Shown piece after piece: positions 34,328 through 43,999 of a DNA stretch of 64,000 nucleotides. The notes beneath the pieces were generated by a model. It was not told where the DNA came from. It worked only from the letters and a program-made list of their open reading frames with translations, and did no database searches. Each line of letters begins with the position of its first letter. Positions within the stretch are counted from its first letter, which is position 1. The translations under genes and the position numbers were made by a program. The stretch lies in assembly GCF_019429625.1 (NCBI RefSeq), contig NZ_JAHXRW010000016.1, positions 1 through 64,000 on the forward strand, written 5' to 3'. The DNA is from Celeribacter sp. PS-C1 (lineage in GTDB: Bacteria > Pseudomonadota > Alphaproteobacteria > Rhodobacterales > Rhodobacteraceae).

Positions 34328-35545
34328 TTAGCCAAAGAATTCCCGGCAAAGCTCCAACGCCTCGACCAGACGGTCGACTTCCTCGGTGGTATTATACATG
34401 GCAAACGAAGCGCGGCAGGTTGCGGTGACGCCGAGATGCTGCATCAACGGCATGGCGCAATGGCTACCCGCGCGCACCGCGACGCCTTTTTTGTCCAAAA
34501 CGGTCGAAATGTCGTGCGGATGCGCCCCTTCCATGGTGAAGGAGAAAATCGCCCCCTTGCCCGGCGCCGTGCCCTGCACATTGAGCCAGTTCAGGTTTTG
34601 CAGCTTCTCGGACGCGTAAGCGGCCAATTTGGCCTCATAGGCGGCGACGTTCTCCATCCCGATCTGCATCAGGTAATCGAGCGCCACACCCATGCCGATG
34701 GTCTGGACGATGCCCGGTGTGCCGGCCTCGAATTTCAGCGGCGGTTTGGCATAGGTCACGGCATCTTTCGTCACCGTGTCGATCATGTCGCCACCGCCCA
34801 TAAAAGGCCGCATCTCGGCCTGACGTTCGGCCCGGATATAGATCGCGCCGGACCCTGAAGGACCGTAAAGTTTGTGGCCGGTGATAGGATAGAAATCGCA
34901 ACCGATGTCCTGCACATCGACGGGTCCGTGCACCGCGCCTTGCGAGCCATCGATGAGAGTCGCGATGCCCTTCTCGCGGGCGGCGTGGCAGATGGTTTTC
35001 ACATCGACCCGCGTGCCGGTGACGTTGGACATTTGCGTCACAGCGACAAGTTTGGTCTTCGGTCCCATGGCGTCGATCACTGCCTGCGGATCAAGCGATC
35101 CGTCGGCCGCGCAATCGACCCATTTCAGAACGACGCCCTGACGTTCGCGCAGAAAATTCCACGGCACGATGTTGGCGTGATGTTCCAAGACGGAGAGTAC
35201 GATCTCGTCGCCGGGCTGCAAGTTCTCCATCGCCCAGGAATAGGCGACAAGGTTGATCCCCTCGGTGGTGCCGGAGGTAAAGACAATCTCGTCCTCATGA
35301 CCGGCGTTCAGGAACTTTGCCACCACCTGACGCACGTTCTCATACTTGTCGGTCGCAAGGTTAGAGAGATAGTGCAAGCCACGGTGAACATTGGCATATT
35401 CCTCAGAATAAGCCTTGGTGATCGCGTCAATCACCACCTGCGGCTTCTGCGCCGAGGCACCGCTGTCGAGATAGGTCAGAGGCTGACCGTTGACCTGCCG
35501 TGACAGGATCGGAAAATCGGCACGAATGGCGTTGACGTCAAACAT
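34328..35545 (-). CDS. sufS: Cysteine desulfurase SufS
   Basis: 405 residues from the ATG at 35545. PLP binds Lys225 in TGHKLYGPSG; the active-site Cys363 lies in RAGSHCAMP, the group II (SufS-type) form. HHANIVPW and GTTEGINLVAYSWA are further family blocks. It removes sulfur from cysteine for Fe-S cluster assembly on SufBCD, normally through SufE. No sufE is seen in the window. It is the last gene of the suf run and begins 2 bp after the Yip1-like gene. Confidence 0.92.
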   Translation of the reverse strand: MFDVNAIRADFPILSRQVNGQPLTYLDSGASAQKPQVVIDAITKAYSEEYANVHRGLHYLSNLATDKYENVRQVVAKFLNAGHEDEIVFTSGTTEGINLVAYSWAMENLQPGDEIVLSVLEHHANIVPWNFLRERQGVVLKWVDCAADGSLDPQAVIDAMGPKTKLVAVTQMSNVTGTRVDVKTICHAAREKGIATLIDGSQGAVHGPVDVQDIGCDFYPITGHKLYGPSGSGAIYIRAERQAEMRPFMGGGDMIDTVTKDAVTYAKPPLKFEAGTPGIVQTIGMGVALDYLMQIGMENVAAYEAKLAAYASEKLQNLNWLNVQGTAPGKGAIFSFTMEGAHPHDISTVLDKKGVAVRAGSHCAMPLMQHLGVTATCRASFAMYNTTEEVDRLVEALELCREFFG

Positions 35546-35546
35546 C

Positions 35547-36041
35547 TCAGCTCTCTTTCTCAACTTTTCGGGCGACTTCAGACAGCATCGCGCCCCAGAA
35601 ATAGATCAAGGCGGCAAGCGCCAAAACGCCCACCGCAGTTGTGGCTGCACCGGGGCCCACAAAGCCTGCGGTCAGACCCCAGAGGAGCCACAGAGGCGCG
35701 GCACACAAAAGCCCCCAAAACAGCGCCATACGAGTTTCAAACCCCGTCGCAGGAGATTTTGAAAGACGCAGGACAAAGGCCACGAGGCCTGCCAGCACGT
35801 AAAAGACCAAAGGCATGATAAAAAGCCAGCTTAGCAAAGTGGCCCCCATCAGCATTTGCACCTCTTGGCCGGTCTCGAAGGCCACGCGCGACAGACGCGG
35901 CCACTGCGCGACAAAAATGAGCCCACAGGCCAGCATCAGGGTGACAAGAGCGCTGCCCTCATTCTCCCCGCCCGCCAGCCTGTGACGGAGCACCGCGCGC
36001 GGCGCGCGGTAGCTCTTTGCGATATCGGTGACGACGCCCAT
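35547..36041 (-). CDS. Yip1-family membrane protein
   Basis: 164 residues with four or five membrane segments (VTLMLACGLIFVAQW, MLMGATLLSWLFIMPLVFYVLAGLVAFVL, FWGLLCAAPLWLLWGLTAG, VGVLALAALIYFWGAML, in part). The layout fits the bacterial Yip1 domain family, whose function is unknown. It lies between sufD and sufS with short gaps, so it is co-transcribed with the Fe-S genes. Confidence 0.75.
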   Translation of the reverse strand: MGVVTDIAKSYRAPRAVLRHRLAGGENEGSALVTLMLACGLIFVAQWPRLSRVAFETGQEVQMLMGATLLSWLFIMPLVFYVLAGLVAFVLRLSKSPATGFETRMALFWGLLCAAPLWLLWGLTAGFVGPGAATTAVGVLALAALIYFWGAMLSEVARKVEKES

Positions 36042-36054
36042 GGATCGCTCAGGC

Positions 36055-37353
36055 TCAGCCCACGCGGCGGCGGGTCAGCCAGCCTTCGAGACGATGCAGG
36101 ATGTCTTCGGCGATGGCCTCGTCTTCGATCTCCTCAATGGCTTCGGCGAGGAAGGCCAGCGTCAAAAGATCGGTCGCCTCCGCCGTCGGCACGCCGCGCG
36201 AGCGCAGGTAGAACAGAGCCTCCTCGTCGATTGCCCCCACGGTCGAGCCATGCGAACAGGCGACGTCATCGGCGTAGATCTCAAGCTCCGGCTTGGCGAG
36301 GAACTGGCTGTCGCCATCGAGCAAAAGACCTTGGCTGATCTGATAGCCGTCGGTCTTTTGCGCACCCGCTTTCACCAGAATCTTACCCTGGAACACACCT
36401 TTCGCACCGTTGCGCAGCACTTTCTTGAACACCTGACGGCTTTCGCAGCGCTCTGCATCATGGGTGATGAACACCGTGTCGTCGTGGTGGAAATCGCCAT
36501 CGCCCAGAGCCGCGCCGGCGACATGCGCCATAGAGTCGTCGCCTTGGATGTCGAGCACCACTTCGTTGCGGGTCAAAACGCCATTGGCGGTCATGGTGAA
36601 GCTCTTGAACAAAGCCTCTTGCCCGATGGTCGCGAACACATGCGTGACCGCACGACGTTCGTGATCACGGCCCTGCGCACGGACATGGTGGAACGCTGCC
36701 TTGTCTGAGACTTCGACCTCCATCACCTTGTTGAACCGTGCCGCCGCCGGACCGTTTTCCAGAACCGTCAGATCAGCCCCATCTTCAACGCGGATCACAT
36801 GGTGCAGAATCGCGTCAGAGGTCTCGTCGCGGTGCAGATAGACCAAAGAGACCGGCTTCGCGACTTTGCCCGTGGCACGGATCACCACGCCATCGGTGGC
36901 GAATGCGGTGTTGAGCGTCGCAAACGGGCGCTCGACGGGCTCCTGCGCCTTTTTCTCCTGCACGCCATAAGCGTCCTTCACCCAATGGATGTCGGCGGAG
37001 AGCGCATCAGACAAACGCATGATCTCAAGGTTTTCGCCCTCAAGCGCGTCAGAGGCCTCGGCATCGAAAACACCATCGACGAAGACCAGCTTGATCCGGT
37101 CGATGCCGGAAAACACCGGCGCCTCATCGGCGTGGAACACCACTGCGGGTTTGGCCGCGTCAGCATTCAAAGTGTCCGGACGGGTCCAGCGCCAATATTC
37201 GTCACGCCCCTGCGGCAAACCCATGGCGAGCAAGCGGCTCAAAGCGTCCTGACGCAGCGCCTCTGCCCAAGCCGCGCCTGCAGGCAGGGTCATGCCTTCA
37301 AGGCGGACGCTGGTGGCGTCCAATTTACGTTGTTTCAACTCTGCGCGGTTCAT
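36055..37353 (-). CDS. sufD: Fe-S cluster assembly protein SufD
   Basis: 432 residues. The C-terminal half has the SufB/SufD beta-helix core (QIS-QGLLLDGDSQFLAKPELEIYADDVACSHGSTVGAIDEEALFYLRSRG, in pieces), with the cluster-site histidine in ACSHGST. SufD joins SufB and SufC in the scaffold complex. The start shares its first base with the sufC stop. Confidence 0.92.
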   Translation of the reverse strand: MNRAELKQRKLDATSVRLEGMTLPAGAAWAEALRQDALSRLLAMGLPQGRDEYWRWTRPDTLNADAAKPAVVFHADEAPVFSGIDRIKLVFVDGVFDAEASDALEGENLEIMRLSDALSADIHWVKDAYGVQEKKAQEPVERPFATLNTAFATDGVVIRATGKVAKPVSLVYLHRDETSDAILHHVIRVEDGADLTVLENGPAAARFNKVMEVEVSDKAAFHHVRAQGRDHERRAVTHVFATIGQEALFKSFTMTANGVLTRNEVVLDIQGDDSMAHVAGAALGDGDFHHDDTVFITHDAERCESRQVFKKVLRNGAKGVFQGKILVKAGAQKTDGYQISQGLLLDGDSQFLAKPELEIYADDVACSHGSTVGAIDEEALFYLRSRGVPTAEATDLLTLAFLAEAIEEIEDEAIAEDILHRLEGWLTRRRVG

Positions 37354-38114
37354 CAGGCGCCCTCCACCTCGGCCAGAAGATCGGCATAGCCGTTGTTCTC
37401 GACCTCAAGCGCCAGCTCGGGGCCACCGGTCTTGATGATCCGGCCGTTGGACATGATGTGCACGACATCGGGTTTGATGTGGTCCAGAAGACGCTGGTAG
37501 TGGGTGATCACGATGAAGGAACGCTTGCCGTCGCGCAGCGCGTTCACGCCTTCGGACACCAGTTTCATCGCATCCACGTCGAGGCCGGAGTCGGTTTCAT
37601 CGAGGATACAGAGCTTCGGCTCCAGCATCGCCATCTGAAGAATTTCATTGCGCTTTTTCTCACCGCCGGAGAAGCCGACATTGACCGGACGCTTCAGCAT
37701 TTCGGCGTCGATTTTGAGCGATTTCGCCTTGGCGCGGATCTCTTTCAGGAAATCAGTGGCCGACAGTTCCTCCTGCCCACGCGCTTTGCGTTGCGCATTC
37801 ACGGCGGTGCGCAGGAAGGTCATGTTGCCAACGCCCGGAATTTCAACCGGGTATTGGAATGCCAAAAACAAACCAGCTGCGGCGCGCTCTTCCGGCTCCA
37901 GTTCGAGGATGTTTTCACCGTCGAGCAACACTTCACCCTCGGTCACCTCATAGCCGTCACGGCCAGAGAGCACGTAGGAAGTGGTAGACTTGCCGGAGCC
38001 GTTCGGGCCCATGATGGCATGCACTTCGCCCTCGCCGACTTTCAGGTCGACGCCTTTGAGGATTTGCTTATCCTCTTCTTCAAGTTTGACGTGGAGGTTT
38101 TTGATTTCCAACAT
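37353..38114 (-). CDS. sufC: Fe-S assembly ATPase SufC
   Basis: 253 residues. Walker A is GPNGSGKSTTSYVL, the signature is the SufC form FSGGEKKRNEI, and Walker B is LCILDETDSGLD. It is a soluble ABC ATPase that drives the SufBCD scaffold. A hairpin covers its ribosome site (see 38123-38138). It follows six unrelated genes that separate it from sufB. Confidence 0.94.
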   Translation of the reverse strand: MLEIKNLHVKLEEEDKQILKGVDLKVGEGEVHAIMGPNGSGKSTTSYVLSGRDGYEVTEGEVLLDGENILELEPEERAAAGLFLAFQYPVEIPGVGNMTFLRTAVNAQRKARGQEELSATDFLKEIRAKAKSLKIDAEMLKRPVNVGFSGGEKKRNEILQMAMLEPKLCILDETDSGLDVDAMKLVSEGVNALRDGKRSFIVITHYQRLLDHIKPDVVHIMSNGRIIKTGGPELALEVENNGYADLLAEVEGA

Positions 38115-38122
38115 ATTATTGT

Positions 38123-38138
38123 CCTTTCACGAGAAAGG
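38123..38138 (-). promoter_or_regulatory. Hairpin over the sufC ribosome site
   Basis: CCTTTC at 38123-38128 pairs with GAAAGG at 38133-38138. On the minus strand its 3' arm holds the AAAGGA ribosome site 9 bp before the sufC ATG. It may tune SufC translation; inferred from pairing only. A second small stem (GGCGCG and CGCGCC) lies at 38200-38215. Confidence 0.4.
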
Positions 38139-38240
38139 GCCCGCGCGGGAGAACCCGGCAGGCGCCTGTGTGTTTTTCATGTGCGTGTGTGGAGGTTGAG
38201 GCGCGAGATCGCGCCATATCAGAACGGGTGCTTGATGCGA

Positions 38241-38507
38241 TCAGACGCCCGAAAAATGCAAAAAGATCAGCAGGCCGGAGCCCAGTGCAATCAATTTCAG
38301 AAGGCCGGATTTGAGCCCCATGGCCAAGAGCGTGCGTTTGAGCAAGCGCTCTTCTTGCACGACACCATGGTGTTTGACGCCCGAGACACGTTTGCCCTTC
38401 GGTGTATCCACGTCCTGAAGGCCCGTGTAGACGGTCGCGAATGTATTGGGCGCTCCGGCCTCGATACGTTTGATCCTGTCGGCGAACTGAGCGTGCTGAT
38501 GCTGCAT
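38241..38507 (-). CDS. Small membrane-anchored hypothetical protein
   Basis: 88 residues. A soluble, basic N-terminal ~60 residues (DRIKRIEAGAPNTFATVYTG) and one C-terminal membrane segment (LLKLIALGSGLLIFLHFSG). No family recognised. It sits between sufC and the other inserted genes of the suf run, on the same strand. Confidence 0.65.
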   Translation of the reverse strand: MQHQHAQFADRIKRIEAGAPNTFATVYTGLQDVDTPKGKRVSGVKHHGVVQEERLLKRTLLAMGLKSGLLKLIALGSGLLIFLHFSGV

Positions 38508-38630
38508 CTTCTCTCTGCCCCTTTCCTCTATCTTCCGCCTCAGAATGGCCGGAGATTTGGGAAAGATTTGGGCGGGTTACGGGCATTCTTGCGCCCGATA
38601 CAGATGACGCGGCGTCAGACGCGCGCAGGG

Positions 38631-39188
38631 TCAGATGTGATAGCTGTGGCCTCGGAAGTAGAGTGTGCCCGGCTCGGTCGTGTCCGTCACATGTTGCACC
38701 CATTGCTGGGAGAAGAGTTTCGAGAACAGGTCGGGCATTTCGTGCACCACATTGTGCATCGTCACGAAGGCCAGCAAAATCCCCGCGAATTGCGTTCCCA
38801 TGCGTTTGACCGCCGAAAGAGACACCATTTCGCGCAGAATGAAGGCCACGAAGATCGCGATGACGACGTCGAGCGCCAGATCGGCATCCGCAGAGCCCAA
38901 GGCTTGTGCCCCGGAGATTTGAAAGCGCAACACCCGTGCGATCACTGCCGCCAACCCGCCCATGGCGAAGGCCAGCACATAGGACAGGATCAGCGAGAGC
39001 CTCAGGTGCGGATCGCCTGTATAGGCGCGCCCATGCACGCCCTCTGCCTGATGCCGCTCGATGATTTCTGTAAGACGTTGATTGCGGCCATGGGTGCGCG
39101 TTTGCGCGGGGCCCATCCCCTCGAGGCGTGTTTTCGGCGCCTGTGAAACACGACCAATGCGGCTGAGAAAGTCCTGATGCTGATCCAT
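38631..39188 (-). CDS. Hypothetical membrane protein
   Basis: 185 residues from the ATG at 39188 (AAAGGGACC upstream). A basic N-terminal region of ~65 residues is followed by hydrophobic segments (LILSYVLAFAMGGLAAVIARVL, ALDVVIAIFVAFILREMVSL, FAGILLAFVTMHNVVH). No family recognised. It resembles no Fe-S protein and is probably only co-transcribed. Confidence 0.65.
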   Translation of the reverse strand: MDQHQDFLSRIGRVSQAPKTRLEGMGPAQTRTHGRNQRLTEIIERHQAEGVHGRAYTGDPHLRLSLILSYVLAFAMGGLAAVIARVLRFQISGAQALGSADADLALDVVIAIFVAFILREMVSLSAVKRMGTQFAGILLAFVTMHNVVHEMPDLFSKLFSQQWVQHVTDTTEPGTLYFRGHSYHI

Positions 39189-39317
39189 CACGGTCCCTTT
39201 TACCTTCGCTATGCCCCACATTAACCATGGTTATCACGGAATCGTGGCAAAATTCAGGCAGAGCCAAAGCGCGAGAGGGATCGAGACAAGGGAAAGCAGC
39301 TTGGAAATCGGCCATGG

Positions 39318-39941
39318 TCATGCTTTCACCTGAAAGGCCTTGAGCAGGCTATAAAGCGCGCTGGACGGCAGCGTCGAGATCGGCGTGAGGTCGAATTGCG
39401 CCATCCGGCCGTGGAAGGCAGTCGGCGTGGCAAACTCGGTGATGATGCCATATTTGTCTTCGCGCCCGACATAATCATCGACCAGCACACGCGTCGGGCG
39501 CGTGATCGACACCATCGTCGCAAAGAAACAGCCAGCCCGAAACCGCCCGTCGATCAGAACCAGATCGGGGGCTTTCAGCTCGTCCCGTTGCCAGACGCCA
39601 AAGCAGTAATCCGGGTATTTGAACCACTTGCCATTGCCTTTGGGCCAAGACCATTCCTTGGTCTCGCCAATCTCGGCATGAAGTAGATTCAGTTCGGCTT
39701 TCGGCGGATAGGCCGCGAAATGGGTCTCCATCGCCTTGTGCCAGGACTTATCCCCCTCGATCGAATAGATCGTCTTGCCCGCCTGTGCGGCACCATAAGC
39801 CGTCGATCCGCCGGAGCCATATTCGACGATCACCTGAGCCGCATCATACTGCGCGCACACAAAATCCCTGACCTCCCCGGGGAAGGTCAGTTCCGGCCCG
39901 CCAGGGCCGAACACGGGGATATGTGCGCTTTGCAGGGTCAT
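39318..39941 (-). CDS. Putative class I methyltransferase-like protein
   Basis: 207 residues. VIVEYGSGGSTAYGAAQAG looks like the SAM-binding motif I, IYSIEGDKSWHKAM like motif II, and PDLVLIDGRFRAGCFFATM like the acidic motif before the active site. No specific family or substrate recognised. It lies within the inserted block of the suf run. Confidence 0.6.
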   Translation of the reverse strand: MTLQSAHIPVFGPGGPELTFPGEVRDFVCAQYDAAQVIVEYGSGGSTAYGAAQAGKTIYSIEGDKSWHKAMETHFAAYPPKAELNLLHAEIGETKEWSWPKGNGKWFKYPDYCFGVWQRDELKAPDLVLIDGRFRAGCFFATMVSITRPTRVLVDDYVGREDKYGIITEFATPTAFHGRMAQFDLTPISTLPSSALYSLLKAFQVKA

Positions 39942-39953
39942 ATGTGGATCATG

Positions 39954-40166
39954 TCAGCCGGAGAAGGTCACAAGTTTGATCACCGCCGACAGCACAAGCG
40001 CGGCGATAGACGCCAGAAACGCCGTGGCCGCGACGGAATTCATGAACAACCCCTCGCGCTTGCCCGCTTTCACGCGGACGAGAAGCCCAATGAAGACGCC
40101 GATGAAAACGCCAAGGCCAATGCCCGCGGAACTCGCGAGAAACATAGGGAAAAGGTCGAAGCGCAT
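39954..40166 (-). CDS. Small membrane protein
   Basis: 70 residues with two membrane segments (FLASSAGIGLGVFIGVFIGLLV and TAFLASIAALVLSAVIKLV) and a basic loop between. No family recognised. It is 3 bp after the YbjQ-like gene, suggesting they are translated together. Confidence 0.6.
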   Translation of the reverse strand: MRFDLFPMFLASSAGIGLGVFIGVFIGLLVRVKAGKREGLFMNSVAATAFLASIAALVLSAVIKLVTFSG

Positions 40167-40169
40167 GGG

Positions 40170-40481
40170 TTACTCCACTGTAACGGCTGTGCCAGAGGCG
40201 GAGACCATAAGCATCTGTCCGATCACCTCATAATCGAGATCGACACCGACGACCGCATTGGCCCCCATGACCGCCGCGCGTTCCTGCATCTCGCGAATGG
40301 CGGTCTCTCGTCCCTCGCCCAGCTTTTGCTCATAGGCGCCCGAACGCCCGCCGATGATGTCGGTTACCTGCGCAAAGAGATCGCGCACGATATTGGCGCC
40401 CATGATGGCCTCGCCGGTGACGATGCCATGATACGCTGTGATCTTGCGCCCTTCGATGGAGGGGGTCGTGGTGGTGATCAT
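40170..40481 (-). CDS. YbjQ family protein (UPF0145)
   Basis: 103 residues: [60 protein letters not shown] in blocks, the standard YbjQ sequence. The family forms pentamers and has been linked to metal or heavy-metal stress, but its role is not settled. It lies between two small membrane protein genes inside the suf run. Confidence 0.88.
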   Translation of the reverse strand: MITTTTPSIEGRKITAYHGIVTGEAIMGANIVRDLFAQVTDIIGGRSGAYEQKLGEGRETAIREMQERAAVMGANAVVGVDLDYEVIGQMLMVSASGTAVTVE

Positions 40482-40483
40482 AT

Positions 40484-40789
40484 TCAGTCCTCTGTTCTGT
40501 TGTGACGCGCCGTGTTGAGACAGGCCACAAGACGCAACATCAGCAGGCTCCAGATCATGAAGAGTGCCGCGCAGAGCAAAACCTCCCAGGTTTCCGCCCG
40601 CAAACCGCTGAGCCAGCCCCGTTCGACCAGCTCTGCGACGATCTCGTCATGGAGCATCGTCAGCCCGAAAACGCCCACCATCAGCAGGACGAGAACGGAC
40701 ACTTCGCGCCCCTCACCCGCCGCACGTGCCCCATGCCCCGGATAAATCCGGCGCGCCTTGGCCACACTTTTGGAAACGGATTGGATCAT
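40484..40789 (-). CDS. Hypothetical membrane protein
   Basis: 101 residues from the ATG at 40789. Two membrane segments ([15 protein letters not shown] and [21 protein letters not shown]) and a basic N-terminus. No family recognised. It is the first gene after sufB and is 2 bp before the YbjQ-like gene. Confidence 0.6.
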   Translation of the reverse strand: MIQSVSKSVAKARRIYPGHGARAAGEGREVSVLVLLMVGVFGLTMLHDEIVAELVERGWLSGLRAETWEVLLCAALFMIWSLLMLRLVACLNTARHNRTED

Positions 40790-40832
40790 TGGTCTTCTCT
40801 CCCGCTGTTCTAGGTGAATGCGACTGCACCGG

Positions 40833-42374
40833 TTAGCCCACGGACCCCTCAAGCGAAATCGCCACCAACTGTTGCGCTTCCATGGCGAATTCCATCGGAA
40901 GGGCTTGCAGCACCTCCTTGGCAAAGCCGTTGACGATCAGCGCCACGGCTTCCTCTTCGTCCATGCCCCGCTGGCGGCAGTAGAACATTTGTTCGTCGTC
41001 CACCTTAGACGTGGTGGCCTCATGTTCCACGCGCGACGAGTTGTTCTTGACCTCGATGTAAGGCACGGTATGCGCCCCGCATTTGTCGCCGATCAGCAAG
41101 CTGTCGCACTGCGTGTAGTTGCGCGAATTCTTCGCCTTCGGGTGCATGGAGACCTGACCGCGATAGGTGTTCTGTGCCACGCCCGCCGAGATGCCTTTGG
41201 AGACGATCCGTGACTTGGTGTTTTTGCCCAAGTGGATCATCTTCGTGCCGGTGTCGGCCTGTTGATGGTTGTTGGTGATGGCGATGGAGTAGAATTCGCC
41301 CTGGCTGTCGTCGCCGCGCAGGATGCAGGACGGATATTTCCACGTCACCGACGAGCCGGTTTCGACCTGCGTCCACATCACTTTCGCCCGGTCGCCCCGG
41401 CAATCCGCACGTTTGGTCACAAAGTTGTAGATGCCGCCCTTGCCCTCTTCGTCGCCGGGGAACCAGTTTTGCACCGTGGAGTATTTCACCTCGGCGTCTT
41501 CCTCGATGATGATCTCGACGACCGCAGCGTGAAGCTGTGCGGTGTCGCGTTGCGGAGCCGTACAGCCTTCGAGATAGGACACATAAGAGCCCTTGTCCGC
41601 GATGATCAGCGTACGTTCGAACTGGCCGGTGTTTTCCGCGTTGATGCGGAAATAGGTCGACAGTTCCATCGGACAGCGCGTGTTCGGCGGGATGTAGACA
41701 AAGGACCCATCGGAGAACACAGCGGAGTTCAGAGTCGCATAGTAGTTGTCCGAGATCGGTACCACAGAGGCGAGATATTTCTTCACCAGTTCCGGGTGGT
41801 CTTTGATGGCTTCCGAGATGGAACAGAAGATAACGCCTGCCTTCTCGAGTTCTTTCTTGAAGGTCGTGCCGACGGACACAGAGTCAAACACCGCATCGAC
41901 CGCCACTTTGCGCTCGGAATTGTTGCCGTCTGCAGGCACGTCTTCGGCGCCTTCGACACCTGCAAGGATCATCTGTTCTTTCAAAGAGATGCCCAGTTTC
42001 TCGTAGGTCGCCAGAAGTTTCGGATCGACCTCGTCCAGGGATTTCGGCTTTTTCTCCATCGATTTCGGACGCGCGTAGTAATACTGGTCCTGAAAATCGA
42101 TCTCGGGATACTCGACCATCGCCCAATCCGGCTCCTCGAGCGTCACCCAGCGGCGATAGGCCTCAAGACGCCATTCGGTCATCCACTCCGGCTCTTCGTT
42201 CTTGGCGGAAATCAGGCGCACGATGTCCTCGGAGAGGCCCTTCGGCGCATACTCCATCTCGATTTCCGTGTCCCAGCCGTATTTATACTTGCCGGCCAGC
42301 GCCTGAACAGCAGCGACGGTTTCTTCCTCGACGCCCTCTTTGACCTGATCCTTCAATTGTACGTCATCCGCCAT
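40833..42374 (-). CDS. sufB: Fe-S cluster assembly protein SufB
   Basis: 513 residues, slightly longer than E. coli SufB, as in other alphaproteobacteria. Core blocks are present: [42 protein letters not shown], and the cluster-site region [22 protein letters not shown]. It scaffolds nascent Fe-S clusters with SufC and SufD. It follows the cysteine desulfurase gene by 76 bp. Confidence 0.94.
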   Translation of the reverse strand: MADDVQLKDQVKEGVEEETVAAVQALAGKYKYGWDTEIEMEYAPKGLSEDIVRLISAKNEEPEWMTEWRLEAYRRWVTLEEPDWAMVEYPEIDFQDQYYYARPKSMEKKPKSLDEVDPKLLATYEKLGISLKEQMILAGVEGAEDVPADGNNSERKVAVDAVFDSVSVGTTFKKELEKAGVIFCSISEAIKDHPELVKKYLASVVPISDNYYATLNSAVFSDGSFVYIPPNTRCPMELSTYFRINAENTGQFERTLIIADKGSYVSYLEGCTAPQRDTAQLHAAVVEIIIEEDAEVKYSTVQNWFPGDEEGKGGIYNFVTKRADCRGDRAKVMWTQVETGSSVTWKYPSCILRGDDSQGEFYSIAITNNHQQADTGTKMIHLGKNTKSRIVSKGISAGVAQNTYRGQVSMHPKAKNSRNYTQCDSLLIGDKCGAHTVPYIEVKNNSSRVEHEATTSKVDDEQMFYCRQRGMDEEEAVALIVNGFAKEVLQALPMEFAMEAQQLVAISLEGSVG

Positions 42375-42450
42375 GGGATCACTCCTTACCGTATCTCTGG
42401 AGGCTTGCGCCTCATGTGCTATCCGGGGCCTCTGGCCCTCTCGTTTATCT

Positions 42451-43500
42451 TTACGCCGCGCGTTTGCGCCAGCGCCCGTAGGCGGCCAGCCAAGCTGTGG
42501 CGAACCGCTCCAAATCGTCTTTCGTCACCTCGGGGCTGATCGACACCCGAAGCGCGCTTGCCGCCTCTTCTTCGGTGTATCCCATCGCGGTCAACACCTT
42601 GGACGCCTTGACCTTTCCCGACGAACAGGCCGAGCCTGCGGAGACCGCAAAGCCCGCCAGATCCATCTGCATCACCTGCGTCTCGCCCTTCCAACCGGGC
42701 GTGATCAGGCTCATCGTATTGGGCAGACGGGCCGCGCCTTTCCCCACAAAAATAGGGGCTTCGATCTCATTCGCAATCAGCGCCTCAAGGTGATCACGCT
42801 TTTCCGCGACCTCCTCCCAAACGCCATTCGCCAGCGCCTTGCTTGCGGCTTCTGCCGCCGCGCCAAAGCCTGCGATGCCGATCAGGTTCTCGGTGCCGCT
42901 ACGGCGCCCCATTTCCTGACCGCCGCCTTTGATCCCGGCCTCGACATCCAAGCCCTGCTTCAACACCAAAGCGCCCACGCCCTTCGGCCCGCCGAGCTTA
43001 TGCGCCGACACCAGCGCCATATCGCAGCCCAGCCAGTTGAAGGCCAGCGGCATCTTGCCAAACCCCTGCGTTGCGTCACACACCGCCAAGCCTTCGGGAA
43101 GTTTCTGGATGACCCCCGTCTCGGAATTTGCCACCTGAAGCGCGCTCTCATGTGGCGCCGTCACGGTCACGCTCCCCTCACGATCCACGGGTAAATCGGC
43201 CTCACACCATGAAGATACCGCCTCATGTTCGACCTCGGCACAGTGTATCCCACGCCCGCTCAAAGCCAAAGCCGCCGCTTCCGTCGCGCCCGAAGTAAAG
43301 ACGATGTCCGCGCCCTGCGCCCCGAAGGCCTCGGCCACCTGACTGCGCGCGCGCTCCATCAATGCCTTGGCCGCACGCCCCTCACCATGCACCGACGACG
43401 GATTGCCGACCACATCCATGGCCGCCATCATCGCGTCGCGCGCCGCCTGACACAAAGGCGCGGTGGCGTTCCAGTCGAGATATGTGCGGGTCTTGGTCAC
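42451..43500 (-). CDS. Cysteine desulfurase (IscS/NifS-like)
   Basis: 349 residues. PLP lysine lies in [12 protein letters not shown] and the active-site cysteine in [14 protein letters not shown], the group I (IscS/NifS) loop, unlike the SufS loop at 34328-35545. So the operon encodes two desulfurases of different type, a common alphaproteobacterial arrangement. It is shorter than E. coli IscS by about 50 residues. It lies between iscR and sufB. Confidence 0.88.
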   Translation of the reverse strand: MTKTRTYLDWNATAPLCQAARDAMMAAMDVVGNPSSVHGEGRAAKALMERARSQVAEAFGAQGADIVFTSGATEAAALALSGRGIHCAEVEHEAVSSWCEADLPVDREGSVTVTAPHESALQVANSETGVIQKLPEGLAVCDATQGFGKMPLAFNWLGCDMALVSAHKLGGPKGVGALVLKQGLDVEAGIKGGGQEMGRRSGTENLIGIAGFGAAAEAASKALANGVWEEVAEKRDHLEALIANEIEAPIFVGKGAARLPNTMSLITPGWKGETQVMQMDLAGFAVSAGSACSSGKVKASKVLTAMGYTEEEAASALRVSISPEVTKDDLERFATAWLAAYGRWRKRAA

Positions 43501-43537
43501 GGGTTTCCTTTGCTGGTCAAATACTCAAAAGAGCGCT

Positions 43538-43999
43538 TCACTCTTCATCCACAACGGCAAACAGCGTCGGCACCGCGGGACAGGGCCGCAGTTCGTTTTT
43601 CACCACATCCGACAGACGCGTCTGGTGAAGGAAGACATAGACATGCGCGGACAGACCTTCCCAGAGACGGTTGGTCATCGACTGCGCCCGAGAGCCAGAC
43701 ACACCACCAGACGCACCCGCGCCCGTGTGCATCGCCGAGACGGTTTCATCCACTGCACCCAAAATGTCCGAGACGCGAATCTCGGACGCCGGTCGCGCCA
43801 GTTTGTAGCCGCCGCCCGGCCCCCGCACGGAGGTCACAAGCTCAGCACGGCGCAGTTTGACGAAAAGCTGTTCGAGGTAGGGAAGCGAGATATCCTGACG
43901 CTTGGCAATTTCCGCCAGCGACAACAGGCTATCGTCCTTTTGCAGCGCCAGATCGGCCAGCGCCACCATGGCATAACGCCCTTTCGTGGACAGTTTCAT
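43538..43999 (-). CDS. iscR: Rrf2-family regulator IscR (single-cysteine form)
   Basis: 153 residues from MKLSTKGRYAMVALADLAL at 43999. The winged helix and the signature SVRGPGGGYKLARPASEI are typical. In E. coli IscR three cysteines near residues 92-104 hold the cluster; the matching stretch here (AMHTGAGASGGVSGSRAQSM) has none, and the only cysteine is in RPCP near the end. This matches the atypical IscR described in Rhodobacter sphaeroides, which still acts as an iron-dependent suf regulator. It heads the suf run, 202 bp downstream of an Irr box. Confidence 0.9.
   Translation of the reverse strand: MKLSTKGRYAMVALADLALQKDDSLLSLAEIAKRQDISLPYLEQLFVKLRRAELVTSVRGPGGGYKLARPASEIRVSDILGAVDETVSAMHTGAGASGGVSGSRAQSMTNRLWEGLSAHVYVFLHQTRLSDVVKNELRPCPAVPTLFAVVDEE

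Noticed and set aside
37458-39146. 562-codon plus-strand frame opposite sufC and neighbours
   Set aside because: Antisense shadow across several real minus-strand genes.
39230-39310. Short hydrophobic peptide frame between two minus-strand genes in the suf insert
   Set aside because: The frame is preceded by an in-frame stop and has no usual start codon or ribosome site.
38116-39321. 401-codon minus-strand frame
   Set aside because: Overlaps two better-supported genes in another frame and has random-looking Arg/Ser/Gly-rich sequence.
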